From the NCBI RefSeq assembly GCF_025264665.1, contig NZ_CP073697.1:1364001-1428000 (forward strand): a DNA stretch of 64,000 bases, read 5' to 3'. Position numbers and translations under genes: made by a program. This document shows positions 35,570 to 45,058 of the stretch, in pieces (within the stretch, counting starts at the first letter, position 1; the number at the start of each line of letters is the position of its first letter). This stretch comes from Edaphobacter flagellatus. Lineage in GTDB: Bacteria > Acidobacteriota > Terriglobia > Terriglobales > Acidobacteriaceae. A model generated the notes under the pieces. That model was not told the origin of the DNA. It was given only the letters and a program-made list of their open reading frames with translations, and ran no database searches.

Positions 35570-36661
35570 TTATTCGTAAGCCAGCGCGTCAATAGGATCT
35601 TTACTGGCGGCTTTATATGCCGGGTAGAGCGCACCGAGAAGAGCTCCAACAAAAGCGATGACGACCGCCTTCCAGACCCAGGGAAGATTGATAACGAAGT
35701 CTAGCGTGGGGAAGCGCGCTTCGAGGATGAAGCTCAGCGCAAAGCTTGAGACCACGCCAAGAACGATGCCTATGGCAGCGATTACGGCAGTCTCGCGAAG
35801 GACGAGAGCAACGATGTAGGAGCGCGAAGCTCCCATGGATTTGAGGATACCAATTTCGCGGGTACGCTCCATGACAGCGGTGTACATGGACTGGAAGATG
35901 ACGAGGAAGCCGATGACGAGCGAAATGCCGACGACGACCTTGATGGCAGTGCTCATATAGGGTAGCCGCGACGGCGAGATTGCAGAGAGATACTCATCCG
36001 CCGTTTTGACGTCATACTGGCTCATTCCATCTGTAGCGAGAATGGCTTTCCGAATATCCTCCTGATACTTCGGCGGCTGCTCCGTCCTCAGATAGAACAT
36101 CGATGCCTTGCCTTCTGATTCTGTGAGCGCTCCCATCGTCTCTATGGGAATGAACTTGCGGCCCCCTTTGCCGTGCTCGACGATGCCGCATATACGGAAA
36201 TCGTGATCGAGAATCTTGATGCTGTCGCCGACTTTTTTCCCAGGCGCAGCGTAGTCGTCGATGATCACATCGTTCGGGCCCTGAAAAGAGGTTCCGGAAA
36301 TGTAGCTGAACGGCAACAGATCGTTGAAGCTCTTGTAGTCGATTCCGTAAATACTGTCGAGCGAATTGGTCAGGTGTACGTTTACCGGAGCAGCCACGGC
36401 AACGTGTGGGATTTTCGCAAGAATGTCGGCAACCTTGATGGAAGCTCCAGCCGCGCTCATGCCAATAAAGTTGTTCGTTGCGCTGGGGCGGACGATCATG
36501 TCCATGCCGATACCGTTCTGGCGAGCCTTAAAGCCGTCGATCTTGCCCAGAAGGATCGCCGTGATCGAAAGGATCATGATGACTTCAATGGCGATGGCAA
36601 GTGCGCTGATGAGCGAACGGAGAGGACGATGTACAAGATTACCGACGACGAGCTTATTCAT
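35570..36661 (-). CDS. FtsX/MacB-type ABC transporter permease
   Basis: A 363-residue permease with an N-terminal helix (RSLISALAIAIEVIMILSIT), a periplasmic MacB_PCD-like domain of about 190 residues, and three C-terminal helices containing the FtsX signature (RTREIGILKSMGASRSYIVA and GALLGALYPAYKAASKDPID). Such permeases work with a LolD-type ATPase in export of lipoproteins, peptides or glycolipids. No ATPase or membrane-fusion gene is adjacent; one candidate ATPase is 26 kb away at 8632-9405. It follows the Wzy-like gene by 30 bases. Confidence 0.88.
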   Translation of the reverse strand: MNKLVVGNLVHRPLRSLISALAIAIEVIMILSITAILLGKIDGFKARQNGIGMDMIVRPSATNNFIGMSAAGASIKVADILAKIPHVAVAAPVNVHLTNSLDSIYGIDYKSFNDLLPFSYISGTSFQGPNDVIIDDYAAPGKKVGDSIKILDHDFRICGIVEHGKGGRKFIPIETMGALTESEGKASMFYLRTEQPPKYQEDIRKAILATDGMSQYDVKTADEYLSAISPSRLPYMSTAIKVVVGISLVIGFLVIFQSMYTAVMERTREIGILKSMGASRSYIVALVLRETAVIAAIGIVLGVVSSFALSFILEARFPTLDFVINLPWVWKAVVIAFVGALLGALYPAYKAASKDPIDALAYE

Positions 36662-36691
36662 GCTGATATTCAGTGTATGGCAGCGGAGGAG

Positions 36692-38209
36692 CTATTGACC
36701 TGTCTCGGGAGCCGGGAGTTGCCGGACACGGCGGGGAATGCTCCGAATCGGGGCGATCTTCCGGACAATCCTGCGCTCCGGGCCCTTGATGAGAGTGCCC
36801 AGAATGGGCATCACATAAGCCGCTGAAAGAGCAGCTATGACAATGCCGAAGGAAACGAAGCCCAGCGCGTAAATAATGCCTCCCAGCATGCCTTCGGGAG
36901 CCATATGAGCGTAATAAACCACCATCAGTAATCCCCATGGAGCTACGCGCGTATCGCCGCACAAAGAATCGAAGAGCGTGAACAGAGCGACCCAGAGCGC
37001 AGGGGCAACAAAAAAGATTCCCGTCCACTCCATGAGGTGATAGGCCTCGCCCATAGGACTGAACGAAATTCCGGTTGTTTCATCTTCCTCCGGAAGAATT
37101 CCTCCAATCTGATGAGCATAGAAGTTGCCGCCGATGGGAATTGGCTTATCTGGCCAAATGAAGTGCGGCACCAGATTCTGGAATCCAAGAATCAGAGGGA
37201 GTGGACCGAAAGGGCCGCTCTGTACAGTTGTATGGATCAGTTCATCGTCGGTCGAGATCATCTGCAGACGATCAAAGAACCCCACTTCTACATTGAAATA
37301 GCCTCGGCCTTCAGCACGTTCAGACTCAACCGCCTGGTATTCCTGACGCACTTCTCCCAGACGCGACAGCAAGGCAATGGAGGTTTCAATATGGGCCATA
37401 TGCGTCTCTTCCGTTGGCTTGTAATTTCTGCCGATCTGAGAGTACGGAACCAGAAATGTGAACATCAGGGTTAAGCCTGCTATCACGCAAACTGCCTGAG
37501 TCCTGGATATCCGATAGTTCTGCGAGCAAGCCGCCACAACCCAGCAGACAAGGGGCGCGAACATGCCCTCTTTGGAAAAGCCCACCAAGCCGGTATAAAA
37601 AATAGTTCCGCCGGACAGAAGAACCGCCAGATTGACGCTGCGGGTGCCTCCGCTTTTGCGGATCTGGTGGATGGTTCCCAGAATTATCGCCATAGGGAGG
37701 AATCGGTCGACCTGCGCCAAAGCAGTAGTGAACGAGCCGCTGGTTCTGGGAGCAAACAGGAGAAGCGTATGAGTCGCCAGCCCCATGACTACGCAGCCAG
37801 CAGTCGCATTCTGCAGATTGTTGTCATTCACCAGATCCTGCAGTATTCCCTTACGAGGCGTCAGCTTTCTGCTAATAAAGACGGCGACATACATGGAGCA
37901 GATGCCGCCCAGAAAGATCAGGATCGTCAGTTGCGGTGACAGGAGATTGCTATCGGCCGGCTCGCCGACGATAGCTTTAACACACAGCCCCACGATAACG
38001 GCCAGCATGGAGTAGGCGAAAACATAAGCACCGCTTGTACGCGAGAAACCGCCAGCTAGATTGAATGCAGCCGTCGCGACCAAAATGAACAAGAAACTGC
38101 AGAGTGCGAAGAGAGGCGCTGTCCCTTCAAGAAGCTGAACGACCAGCAACAGGGAGGCAAAGATACAGGCTCCCCGGAAAGGGACCCGGACTGGAAAAGG
38201 TAATCGCAC
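36692..38209 (-). CDS. Multispanning membrane protein, possible O-antigen polymerase-like
   Basis: A 505-residue protein with about 11-12 membrane helices and a large loop near residues 270-400 (GRGYFNVEVGFFDRLQMIST, PHFIWPDKPIPIGGNFYAHQ and GISFSPMGEAYHLMEWTGIF). The topology and the long loop containing Arg, Asp and His residues resemble O-antigen/oligosaccharide-repeat polymerases (Wzy/EpsG-like). The similarity is at the level of architecture only, so the name is tentative. Neighbouring glycosyltransferases and acyltransferases favour an envelope-glycan role. Confidence 0.6.
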   Translation of the reverse strand: MRLPFPVRVPFRGACIFASLLLVVQLLEGTAPLFALCSFLFILVATAAFNLAGGFSRTSGAYVFAYSMLAVIVGLCVKAIVGEPADSNLLSPQLTILIFLGGICSMYVAVFISRKLTPRKGILQDLVNDNNLQNATAGCVVMGLATHTLLLFAPRTSGSFTTALAQVDRFLPMAIILGTIHQIRKSGGTRSVNLAVLLSGGTIFYTGLVGFSKEGMFAPLVCWVVAACSQNYRISRTQAVCVIAGLTLMFTFLVPYSQIGRNYKPTEETHMAHIETSIALLSRLGEVRQEYQAVESERAEGRGYFNVEVGFFDRLQMISTDDELIHTTVQSGPFGPLPLILGFQNLVPHFIWPDKPIPIGGNFYAHQIGGILPEEDETTGISFSPMGEAYHLMEWTGIFFVAPALWVALFTLFDSLCGDTRVAPWGLLMVVYYAHMAPEGMLGGIIYALGFVSFGIVIAALSAAYVMPILGTLIKGPERRIVRKIAPIRSIPRRVRQLPAPETGQ

Positions 38210-38307
38210 CTATTGCCTTAAATTTATGCGAGATGACCCCACATGAGAAGTCAGGGCTGTGTCTGGATTACCTCCTGCACCATTGGTGGGGCTTATCGAG
38301 GAGTAAA

Positions 38308-38319
38308 CTAACTAGTTAG
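38308..38319. promoter_or_regulatory. 12-bp palindrome upstream of the RodZ-like gene
   Basis: CTAACTAGTTAG is a perfect palindrome in the gap between the divergent Wzy-like and RodZ-like genes, about 120 bases before the latter. Possible regulator site; binding protein unknown and chance occurrence is possible. Confidence 0.25.
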
Positions 38320-38440
38320 ATTCTCAACCCGATTCCCGATTTCGAATCTTTGACTTCGTCGAAAGCTGGGTCTATCCTGCCGAAAACTGTGCAAAATCAT
38401 AAGCATGGTGAACTTGGCAAAAGCGGATTGAGCACGACGC

Positions 38441-38860
38441 ATGGAGCGATTCGGAGACGAGCTGCGGATAGAACGCGAGCGAAGAAAGGTTACGCTCGAT
38501 ACGATCTGCCGAGTAACGAAGGTTTCGGTACGTCACCTTGAAGCCCTCGAAGGCAGCCGATATAGTGAGCTGCCCGGTGGCGTCTTCCGTAAAGGTATTG
38601 TTCGCAGTTATTTGCTGGCAGTGGGGCTCGAAGAATCTCCCTGGATGGAGCGCTTTGAGAGCACTCTACGTGAGTCCGGAGCGGATGCATCGTCAGAAAA
38701 CGACTGGGTTGAGTTTGCCGAGAATGTTCGGCGCAACCGAAACAGCATTGAACCCGGAACCGGATCTCGATGGATAGGCGTCGCAGTTATGGTTGGGGTG
38801 CTCATCGCTCTAGGGTGGAGCGTGTGGAAGTTTGTTTTACATGGGCGGCTCTTCCTCTAG
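38441..38860 (+). CDS. RodZ-like membrane protein with N-terminal helix-turn-helix
   Basis: A 139-residue protein. Residues 1-70 are a Cro/CI-type HTH of the RodZ kind (FGDELRIERERRKVTLDTIC, VTKVSVRHLEALEGSRYSEL and GGVFRKGIVRSYLLAVGL). A single membrane helix lies near 112-133 (WIGVAVMVGVLIALGWSVWK). RodZ binds MreB through its HTH and shapes the cell; this short form lacks the periplasmic domain. A membrane-anchored regulator is the alternative. It stands alone before metK. Confidence 0.78.
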   Translation: MERFGDELRIERERRKVTLDTICRVTKVSVRHLEALEGSRYSELPGGVFRKGIVRSYLLAVGLEESPWMERFESTLRESGADASSENDWVEFAENVRRNRNSIEPGTGSRWIGVAVMVGVLIALGWSVWKFVLHGRLFL

Positions 38861-39089
38861 AAGTCGGCACACTGAAGACGTGCTTAACATCTGAACATCT
38901 GCAATTCCTAATTCCTTGACGTGGCCTGTTTTATGCAACGACCATTTAATGCAAATTGTTGCCATTGAATGCAGAATCGCCGCAGATGCCTGCGGCGCTT
39001 TGATGCTGGCTGACAAGCACAGGTAAAATAAGTGGGTTATCTCACTGTATTGGCACAGTGTTGTATGCAGCCATTCAAAGGAGTTTGTA

Positions 39090-40256
39090 TTGTCTACCCG
39101 TGATCGTTTTCTCTTCACCAGCGAGTCCGTAACTGAAGGACACCCCGATAAGATTGCCGACCAGGTTTCAGATGCAATTCTGGACGCCTGCCTAGAGCAG
39201 GACCCTTACAGCCGCGTGGCCTGCGAGACGCTGACCTGCACCGGCCTCGTTGTTATCGCCGGTGAGATCACCACGAAGGCTTATGTCGACTTTCAGGGGC
39301 TGGTTCGTGGAACGATCGCCTCGATCGGTTATGACAATGCTCTGTATGGATTCGATTCGAATACCTGCGCCGTGATCTCGACGATCAATAAGCAGTCCGG
39401 CGACATCGCCATGGGTGTGGATACGGGCGGTGCCGGCGACCAGGGCATGATGTTCGGTTATGCCACCAACGAGACGCCCGAGCTGATGCCAACGCCGATC
39501 TCGCTGGCGCATCGCCTCTCGCAGCGTCTGAGCGAGGTTCGCAAGAGTGGCCTTATGTCGTATCTGCGTCCGGACGGCAAGAGCCAGGTGACGGTGGAGT
39601 ACGACGCGAACTACAAGCCGGTACGTGTGGATGCAGTTGTTATCTCGACACAACACGCGGAGACCGTCGGAAATGACGAGCTTCGTGCAGACATTCTGAA
39701 GAATGTGATCCAGGCTGTGATTCCTGCAAACCTGCTGGATGAGAATACGAAATACCACATCAATCCGACCGGACGCTTTGTTGTGGGTGGGCCGATGGGC
39801 GATACGGGATTGACGGGTCGCAAGATCATCGTCGACACCTATGGCGGTATGGGCCGTCACGGCGGCGGAGCCTTCAGCGGCAAGGATGCGACAAAGGTTG
39901 ACCGTTCGGCTGCTTACATGGCACGTTACGTAGCGAAGAACATCGTGGCTGCCGGACTGGCTGATCGCTGCGAGGTGCAGCTCGCTTATGCAATCGGCGT
40001 TGCCGAACCGGTAAGCGTTCTGGTAGATACCTTCGGCACGGGCAAGATTGATGAGGGCAAGCTGGAAGAGCTGGTTCGCAAGAACTTCTCACTGACGCCA
40101 AAGGGCATTATCGAGAGCCTGCAGCTGCGTCGGCCGATCTTCAAAGCCACCGCCGCGTATGGTCACTTTGGCCGCAAGGGCGACACCTTCACGTGGGAGG
40201 CAACCGATAAGGCTGCAAGCTTGAAAGAGCAGGCTCTGGCAATTTCGGCAAAATAA
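39090..40256 (+). CDS. metK: S-adenosylmethionine synthetase
   Basis: Makes SAM from methionine and ATP. The 388-residue product has all MetK signatures: [20 protein letters not shown], the [12 protein letters not shown] hexapeptide region, [20 protein letters not shown] and the P-loop-like [20 protein letters not shown]. The start is TTG 39090 with AAAGGAG 7 bases upstream; no ATG fits. A terminator at 40279-40312 closes the gene. No SAM riboswitch could be seen in the 229-bp upstream gap, only a hairpin at 38978-38997. Confidence 0.97.
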   Translation: MSTRDRFLFTSESVTEGHPDKIADQVSDAILDACLEQDPYSRVACETLTCTGLVVIAGEITTKAYVDFQGLVRGTIASIGYDNALYGFDSNTCAVISTINKQSGDIAMGVDTGGAGDQGMMFGYATNETPELMPTPISLAHRLSQRLSEVRKSGLMSYLRPDGKSQVTVEYDANYKPVRVDAVVISTQHAETVGNDELRADILKNVIQAVIPANLLDENTKYHINPTGRFVVGGPMGDTGLTGRKIIVDTYGGMGRHGGGAFSGKDATKVDRSAAYMARYVAKNIVAAGLADRCEVQLAYAIGVAEPVSVLVDTFGTGKIDEGKLEELVRKNFSLTPKGIIESLQLRRPIFKATAAYGHFGRKGDTFTWEATDKAASLKEQALAISAK

Positions 40257-40278
40257 CGGATTTCTCAGCACTTCATGC

Positions 40279-40312
40279 AGAGGCGAGCCCCTTGGGTTCG
40301 CCTCTTTATTTT
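40279..40312 (+). terminator. Terminator of metK
   Basis: Stem AGAGGCGAGCCC / GGGTTCGCCTCT (12 bp with one G-T pair), loop CTT, then TTATTTT. Begins 22 bases after the metK stop. Confidence 0.9.
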
Positions 40313-40407
40313 GATTCGACCAGCTTCGTAAATCACTCATTTCGCGAAGGAAGTTTGAATGTACAAAACGGAGTGTGTCCTCCAGCCAGCTACGGGAGGA
40401 TACTGGC

Positions 40408-41505
40408 ATGACGATGATCACGAAAACTTCGAGCAATCCGATACACAGTGCGCGGTGGCAACAGGTGCTCTCACGGGATGCGAAGGCGGACGGCGAGTTT
40501 TACTATGCAGTTCGTTCAACGGGCGTCGTATGCAGGCCGAGTTGCCCGAGCAGACGGCCTGCACGAGAGAACGTCGAATTTTTCTCAAACTTGAACGATG
40601 CATTAAAGGCCAGCTTCAGAACCTGTCGTCGATGCGAACCAGAGAGAACGACACCGAAGCCGAATCCGTATGCCAGAGCGGTTGCGCGGGCAGCGAAGTA
40701 TCTTCGTGAGCACGCTGGAGAGCGCATGCCGATGGAAGAAGTTGCGCGCGTGGCAGGAGTCGATCGGCTGACTCTCCTGCGAGCTTTCCGTCGTGTGTTC
40801 GGAGTCAGTCCTGCCCAATACGCACGGGCGCAGAGAATGGAAACTTTCAAACAGAAGATGGGGGAATCGATGCGTGTGACAGATGCAATTTACGACGCCG
40901 GTTTTGGATCGAGCAGCAGGCTGTATGAAAACAGCATTGCAAGGCTGGGCATGACTCCAGGTGAGATGAAGAAGGGTGGTGCCGGCATTCGGGTGAAATA
41001 CGCGACGGCAGACAGCCCACTGGGCCGCATGCTTGTAGCGACAACAGACAAAGGGATCTGCGCGATCTCATTTGGCCAGGACGATGAGGATGTCACGGAG
41101 GAACTAAAACAGAGATTTCCGCATGCCGAACTGACACAGGAGACAGGGAAAGCGGGATGGCTTGCCGAGGCGATTCGTTTTGTGACAAGCCAGATGAGCG
41201 AACACCCATTGGCAGCCACATTTCCTCTGGATGTGCGCGCTACGGCATTTCAACAGAGAGTATGGAACGCATTGCAGGAGATACCTCGCGGTGAGACGCG
41301 CACCTACTCAGAGGTGGCAACGGAGTTGGGATCGCCAACCGCGACTCGTGCAGTCGCAGGAGCATGCGCGGCGAATCCTGTTGCCGTTGTTGTGCCATGC
41401 CATCGCGTTGTTGGTAAGGATGGGTCACTGACGGGGTATCGCTGGGGAACAGAGCGCAAGCAGAGATTGCTTGCGGCAGAGCAGAGTGAGTCGCATCTTC
41501 AATAG
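40408..41505 (+). CDS. ada: Ada-type bifunctional DNA repair protein and transcriptional regulator
   Basis: About 365 residues in the full Ada layout. The N-terminal zinc domain has four Cys near residues 42, 46, 73 and 76 (VCRPSC and TCRRC), which accept methyl groups from DNA phosphotriesters. An AraC-type HTH follows (MEEVARVAGVDRLTLLRAFR and VTDAIYDAGFGSSSRLYE). The C-terminal O6-methylguanine methyltransferase has the active site PCHRV with Cys near 331. ATG 40408 has GGGAGGA 7 bases upstream; a GTG at 40375 is in frame but less supported. It repairs alkylation damage and activates its own regulon. Located between metK and ahcY. Confidence 0.94.
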   Translation: MTMITKTSSNPIHSARWQQVLSRDAKADGEFYYAVRSTGVVCRPSCPSRRPARENVEFFSNLNDALKASFRTCRRCEPERTTPKPNPYARAVARAAKYLREHAGERMPMEEVARVAGVDRLTLLRAFRRVFGVSPAQYARAQRMETFKQKMGESMRVTDAIYDAGFGSSSRLYENSIARLGMTPGEMKKGGAGIRVKYATADSPLGRMLVATTDKGICAISFGQDDEDVTEELKQRFPHAELTQETGKAGWLAEAIRFVTSQMSEHPLAATFPLDVRATAFQQRVWNALQEIPRGETRTYSEVATELGSPTATRAVAGACAANPVAVVVPCHRVVGKDGSLTGYRWGTERKQRLLAAEQSESHLQ

Positions 41506-41525
41506 CAACAAGCTACAGTAGAGCG

Positions 41526-42845
41526 ATGGCACAGGAAGAGACGGCGGGCCGCACTCCCTTAGAGATCGCTGAGCCTATCGATGATCGCGCTCTTTATGCC
41601 CGGATCACGCGACGGATCGTTCCTTATCTCTTCCTGCTCTACATTGTCGCCTACATTGATCGCGTGAATGTCGGCTTTGCTGCAATTGATATGAAGCGGC
41701 AACTTGGTTTCAGCGATACGGTCTACGGTGCTGGTGCAGCAATTTTCTTTATTGGCTATGCGTTGTTCGATATACCGAGCAGCATGGTGCTACAGCGTGT
41801 CGGCACTCGCCTGTGGATTGCGCGCATCATGATTATGTGGGGGCTGATCGCTGCAGCGATGGCCTTCGTGCGTACGCCAGCCTCGTTCTACACGATGCGG
41901 TTCCTGCTTGGCGTAGGCGAGGCTGGATTTGTGCCTGGCATGCTGCTTTATCTCACCTACTGGTTCCCTTCACACGAACGCGCGCGTGCCGTCGCCAAGT
42001 TCATGACGGCGACCTCGCTGGCTGGAGTCTTCGGCGGACCACTCTCGAGTGCGTTGCTTCGGCTTGAAGGTCTTGGCGGCCTCAGCGGATGGCAGTGGCT
42101 CTTTATCGCTGAAGGTATACCGACGATGTTGCTTGGCATCTCGGTTTTATTCGTTTTGAGCAACGGTCCGACTCAGGCAAGCTGGCTCAACTTTCAAGAG
42201 CAGCAGTGGCTCGTACGTGAGATAGAGCGAGACCGTACCCGTTATGGAGCAACGCATTATCATGCATTCGCAGATGCTTTTCGCCTGCCGATTCTTTGGC
42301 TACTGATCTTCGTCTATATCTCGGTACAGATCGGCGTCTACATCGTGAACCTGTGGATGCCGTTGATCCTGAGCAGCCTCTCCACCAGCAAACATGACTC
42401 CAGCTGGATTGCTGGCCTTTCGACTTTGCCTTATCTGTTGGCTTCTATCTTCACCGTTATCGCTGGATGGAGTTCGGACCGCTGGAATGAACGCAGCGGG
42501 CATCTCGCCGGATGTATGGCTATCGCAGCAATCGGCTTTGCCCTGGCAGCTATGGCAGCGAATGTGCAGGTCGCGTTGATTGCCTTCTCCCTGGCGACAA
42601 TAGGGATGCTGAGCGCGATGGGCCCTTTCTGGGCGCTGATGACTCGCAGCGTCTCTGGCTCTGCTGCAACAGCTGCAGTCGCTCTGACCACGACGCTTGG
42701 CGCACTCGGCGGATTCACCGGCCCGTACATCACGGGTCGTTTGCATGAAGCCACACATAGTTTCACTGCGGGCCTAAATGCCATTGCGGCCTTTGCGGCA
42801 GCGGCTGCTGTGGCAAGCCTGATGACCAAGAAAGTGCGGGCCTAA
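41526..42845 (+). CDS. MFS transporter, anion:cation symporter (ACS) type
   Basis: A 439-residue inner-membrane transporter with 12 predicted helices. The first helix region IVPYLFLLYIVAYIDRVNVG and FIGYALFDIPSSMVLQRVGT are typical of the ACS/phthalate-permease family, with RFLLGVGEAGFVPGMLLYLT in helix 4-5. Family members import organic anions such as tartrate, glucarate or phthalate derivatives with protons. Substrate not predictable. It begins 20 bases after ada and could be co-transcribed. Confidence 0.9.
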   Translation: MAQEETAGRTPLEIAEPIDDRALYARITRRIVPYLFLLYIVAYIDRVNVGFAAIDMKRQLGFSDTVYGAGAAIFFIGYALFDIPSSMVLQRVGTRLWIARIMIMWGLIAAAMAFVRTPASFYTMRFLLGVGEAGFVPGMLLYLTYWFPSHERARAVAKFMTATSLAGVFGGPLSSALLRLEGLGGLSGWQWLFIAEGIPTMLLGISVLFVLSNGPTQASWLNFQEQQWLVREIERDRTRYGATHYHAFADAFRLPILWLLIFVYISVQIGVYIVNLWMPLILSSLSTSKHDSSWIAGLSTLPYLLASIFTVIAGWSSDRWNERSGHLAGCMAIAAIGFALAAMAANVQVALIAFSLATIGMLSAMGPFWALMTRSVSGSAATAAVALTTTLGALGGFTGPYITGRLHEATHSFTAGLNAIAAFAAAAAVASLMTKKVRA

Positions 42846-42981
42846 GTTACTCGCATTATTTGTGATCGTTCTCTCTGGAACATAGAGTGCGCGCCACGAG
42901 AGACCTTCACTGAGTGATATCCTTAATCAAGCAATTAAGTTGTAATAACATTCCTGTTTTCACGGAAAATGAGGTGCCGCA

Positions 42982-44415
42982 ATGGCCACAGCAACCATCG
43001 ATAAGACCGCCGCAGCCGACTACAAAGTAGCCGATATTTCGTTGGCCGAGTTTGGGCGCAAAGAGATTGATATCGCCGAGCAGGAGATGCCCGGTTTGAT
43101 GTCGATCCGCAATAAGTATGCCCCATCGAAGCCGCTTGCCGGAGTTCGTGTTACCGGATCGCTGCACATGACTATCCAGACCGCGGTACTGATCGAAACG
43201 ATGGTGGCCCTGGGTGCAGATGTGCGCTGGGCAAGCTGCAATATCTTCTCCACACAGGATCATGCTGCTGCCGCCATTGCCGCCGCGGGTGTTCCTGTCT
43301 TTGCATGGAAAGGCGAAACGCTGGAGGAGTACTGGTGGTGTACCGATCAGGCTCTGCGCCACAAAGGCGGACTTGGTCCGCAGATCGTGATCGACGATGG
43401 CGGCGACGTAACCCTGTTGATCCACAAGGGCGTCGATCTGGAGAAAGGTGACGATTGGGTCAACACTCCCTCGGGCAATCAGGAGGAGCAGGTCATCAAG
43501 AACCTGCTAAAGAAGATTCACGGTGAAGATCCCACTTACTTCCAGAAAATCGCCAAAGAGTGGAAGGGCGTAGCCGAGGAGACAACCACTGGCGTCCATC
43601 GCCTGTACAAGATGATGGAGCAAGGCAAGCTGCTGGTTCCTGCTATCAACGTCAACGACTCGGTAACGAAGTCGAAGTTCGACAATCTGTATGGCTGCCG
43701 TGAGTCGCTGGTGGACGGCATCAAGCGCGCCACGGACGTGATGGTTGCCGGCAAGGTCGCGGTGGTGTGTGGCTACGGCGACGTGGGCAAAGGTTCAGCT
43801 CGCTCACTGCGCGGCATGGGCGCTCGCGTGATCGTTACCGAGATCGATCCCATCAATGCGCTCCAGGCTGCAATGGAAGGCTACGAGGTCACAACGATCG
43901 AAGAGACGCTCGGCATCGGGGACATCTACGTTACCTGCACAGGCAACCTTGACGTCATCACCTACGAGCATATGCAGCAGATGAAGGATCAGGCTATCGT
44001 CTGCAACATCGGTCACTTCGATAACGAGATCCAAATGGATGCGCTGAACGCGGGCAAGGGCGTGACAAGACTGAACATCAAGCCGCAGGTGGACAAGTAC
44101 ACCCTGCCCGGCGGGAATAGTATCTTCGTGCTGGCAGAGGGTCGCCTTGTGAACCTGGGCTGCGCGACTGGTCATCCGAGCTTCGTGATGTCAAACAGCT
44201 TCTCCAACCAGACGCTGGCTGCGCTCGACCTGTGGAAGAACAAAGATACTTACAAGCCTGGCGTCTATATCCTTCCGAAGAAGCTGGACGAAGAGGTTGC
44301 TCGGCTGCATCTCGAAAAGATCGGCGTGAAGCTGACAACACTCTCGAAAAAGCAGGCTGACTATCTTGGCGTTGCGGTCGAGGGTCCGTACAAGTCAGAG
44401 CAGTACCGCTACTAA
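42982..44415 (+). CDS. ahcY: S-adenosyl-L-homocysteinase
   Basis: Hydrolyses SAH to homocysteine and adenosine, clearing the product inhibitor of methyltransferases. The 477-residue product is the long bacterial form. It carries [34 protein letters not shown], the NAD-binding [20 protein letters not shown] and the C-terminal end YKSEQYRY, whose Lys and Tyr close the NAD pocket. The gene is 136 bp after the MFS transporter; a hairpin terminator follows. No SAH riboswitch was seen upstream. Confidence 0.97.
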   Translation: MATATIDKTAAADYKVADISLAEFGRKEIDIAEQEMPGLMSIRNKYAPSKPLAGVRVTGSLHMTIQTAVLIETMVALGADVRWASCNIFSTQDHAAAAIAAAGVPVFAWKGETLEEYWWCTDQALRHKGGLGPQIVIDDGGDVTLLIHKGVDLEKGDDWVNTPSGNQEEQVIKNLLKKIHGEDPTYFQKIAKEWKGVAEETTTGVHRLYKMMEQGKLLVPAINVNDSVTKSKFDNLYGCRESLVDGIKRATDVMVAGKVAVVCGYGDVGKGSARSLRGMGARVIVTEIDPINALQAAMEGYEVTTIEETLGIGDIYVTCTGNLDVITYEHMQQMKDQAIVCNIGHFDNEIQMDALNAGKGVTRLNIKPQVDKYTLPGGNSIFVLAEGRLVNLGCATGHPSFVMSNSFSNQTLAALDLWKNKDTYKPGVYILPKKLDEEVARLHLEKIGVKLTTLSKKQADYLGVAVEGPYKSEQYRY

Positions 44416-44433
44416 ATTCGTTCCAACAAAAAC

Positions 44434-44463
44434 ATGGCCGTCGAGTACATCGTCGACGGCCAT
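44434..44463 (+). terminator. Hairpin terminator of ahcY
   Basis: Perfect 11-bp stem ATGGCCGTCGA / TCGACGGCCAT with an 8-base loop, followed by CATAATTTTAA. It lies 19 bases after the ahcY stop and before the convergent gene at 44502. Confidence 0.8.
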
Positions 44464-44501
44464 CATAATTTTAAGGCGTTATCGACCTCGCCACGCACCC
44501 A

Positions 44502-44822
44502 CTACTGCTTGCGAGCGTTGTGCTTATCACGATAGATGCGCTTCGACTCCTGGTTCTGCTGCTTGTTGATGAGGGAGCGGTCGGCCTTGGTCAGATGCCC
44601 ATTATCCTGGGCGCGCATGGACTTTTCTTCGTGATTGATGGCCGCTTCCTGATGCTCAAGGTGGGATGTCTCACCGGCAGTCAACTGACCGCTCTTGACT
44701 CCTTGCGCGATCCGGTCCTGCTGATTTTCCTTACGCTGGTTGATGGTGGCGTTGCTCTGTGCCAGAACAGCAACGGGTGCAAGGACGAGCGAGAGGGCGA
44801 GTGCGAGACGAGTAATCTTCAT
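44502..44822 (-). CDS. Small secreted protein rich in Gln, Asn and Lys
   Basis: A 106-residue protein with a clear signal peptide (ITRLALALSLVLAPVAVLAQ). The mature part is charged and helical, with a regular heptad-like pattern: INQRKENQQDRIAQGVKSGQ, LTAGETSHLEHQEAAINHEE and RSLINKQQNQESKRIYRDKH. The duplicated N-x-x-x-E-N-Q-Q / N-K-Q-Q-N-Q-E pattern suggests two related helical hairpins. CAGGAGA precedes ATG 44822. I know of similar short acidobacterial exported proteins but no function; membrane- or metal-stress roles would be guesses. Confidence 0.75.
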   Translation of the reverse strand: MKITRLALALSLVLAPVAVLAQSNATINQRKENQQDRIAQGVKSGQLTAGETSHLEHQEAAINHEEKSMRAQDNGHLTKADRSLINKQQNQESKRIYRDKHNARKQ

Positions 44823-45058
44823 GGCAGTTTCTCCTGTTATTTCGATTTCAGAAGGCGTCTTTCCATCTGCCGCCTTCGTCTTACGGTGTGAGTAGACACA
44901 GGCTTGGTGTGCTTGTTGCGCCCCTCTGCGAAAGTATCTTTCTGCCCATGAGCACGACTTTAGACAGCGTGCTGTGTTGCAAACGATTTCTCGGCGCAAC
45001 ACAGCAACTCATTCCGACAGTACGTGTCAGAAGCTGGATTCATCACTCAGAGAAGCTG

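Noticed and set aside
38861..39089. SAM riboswitch before metK
   Set aside because: Only a CGCCGCAG/CTGCGGCG hairpin was seen; no recognisable SAM-I, SAM-II or SAM-IV core.
42846..42981. SAH riboswitch before ahcY
   Set aside because: The conserved SAH-riboswitch core was not found in this 136-bp gap.
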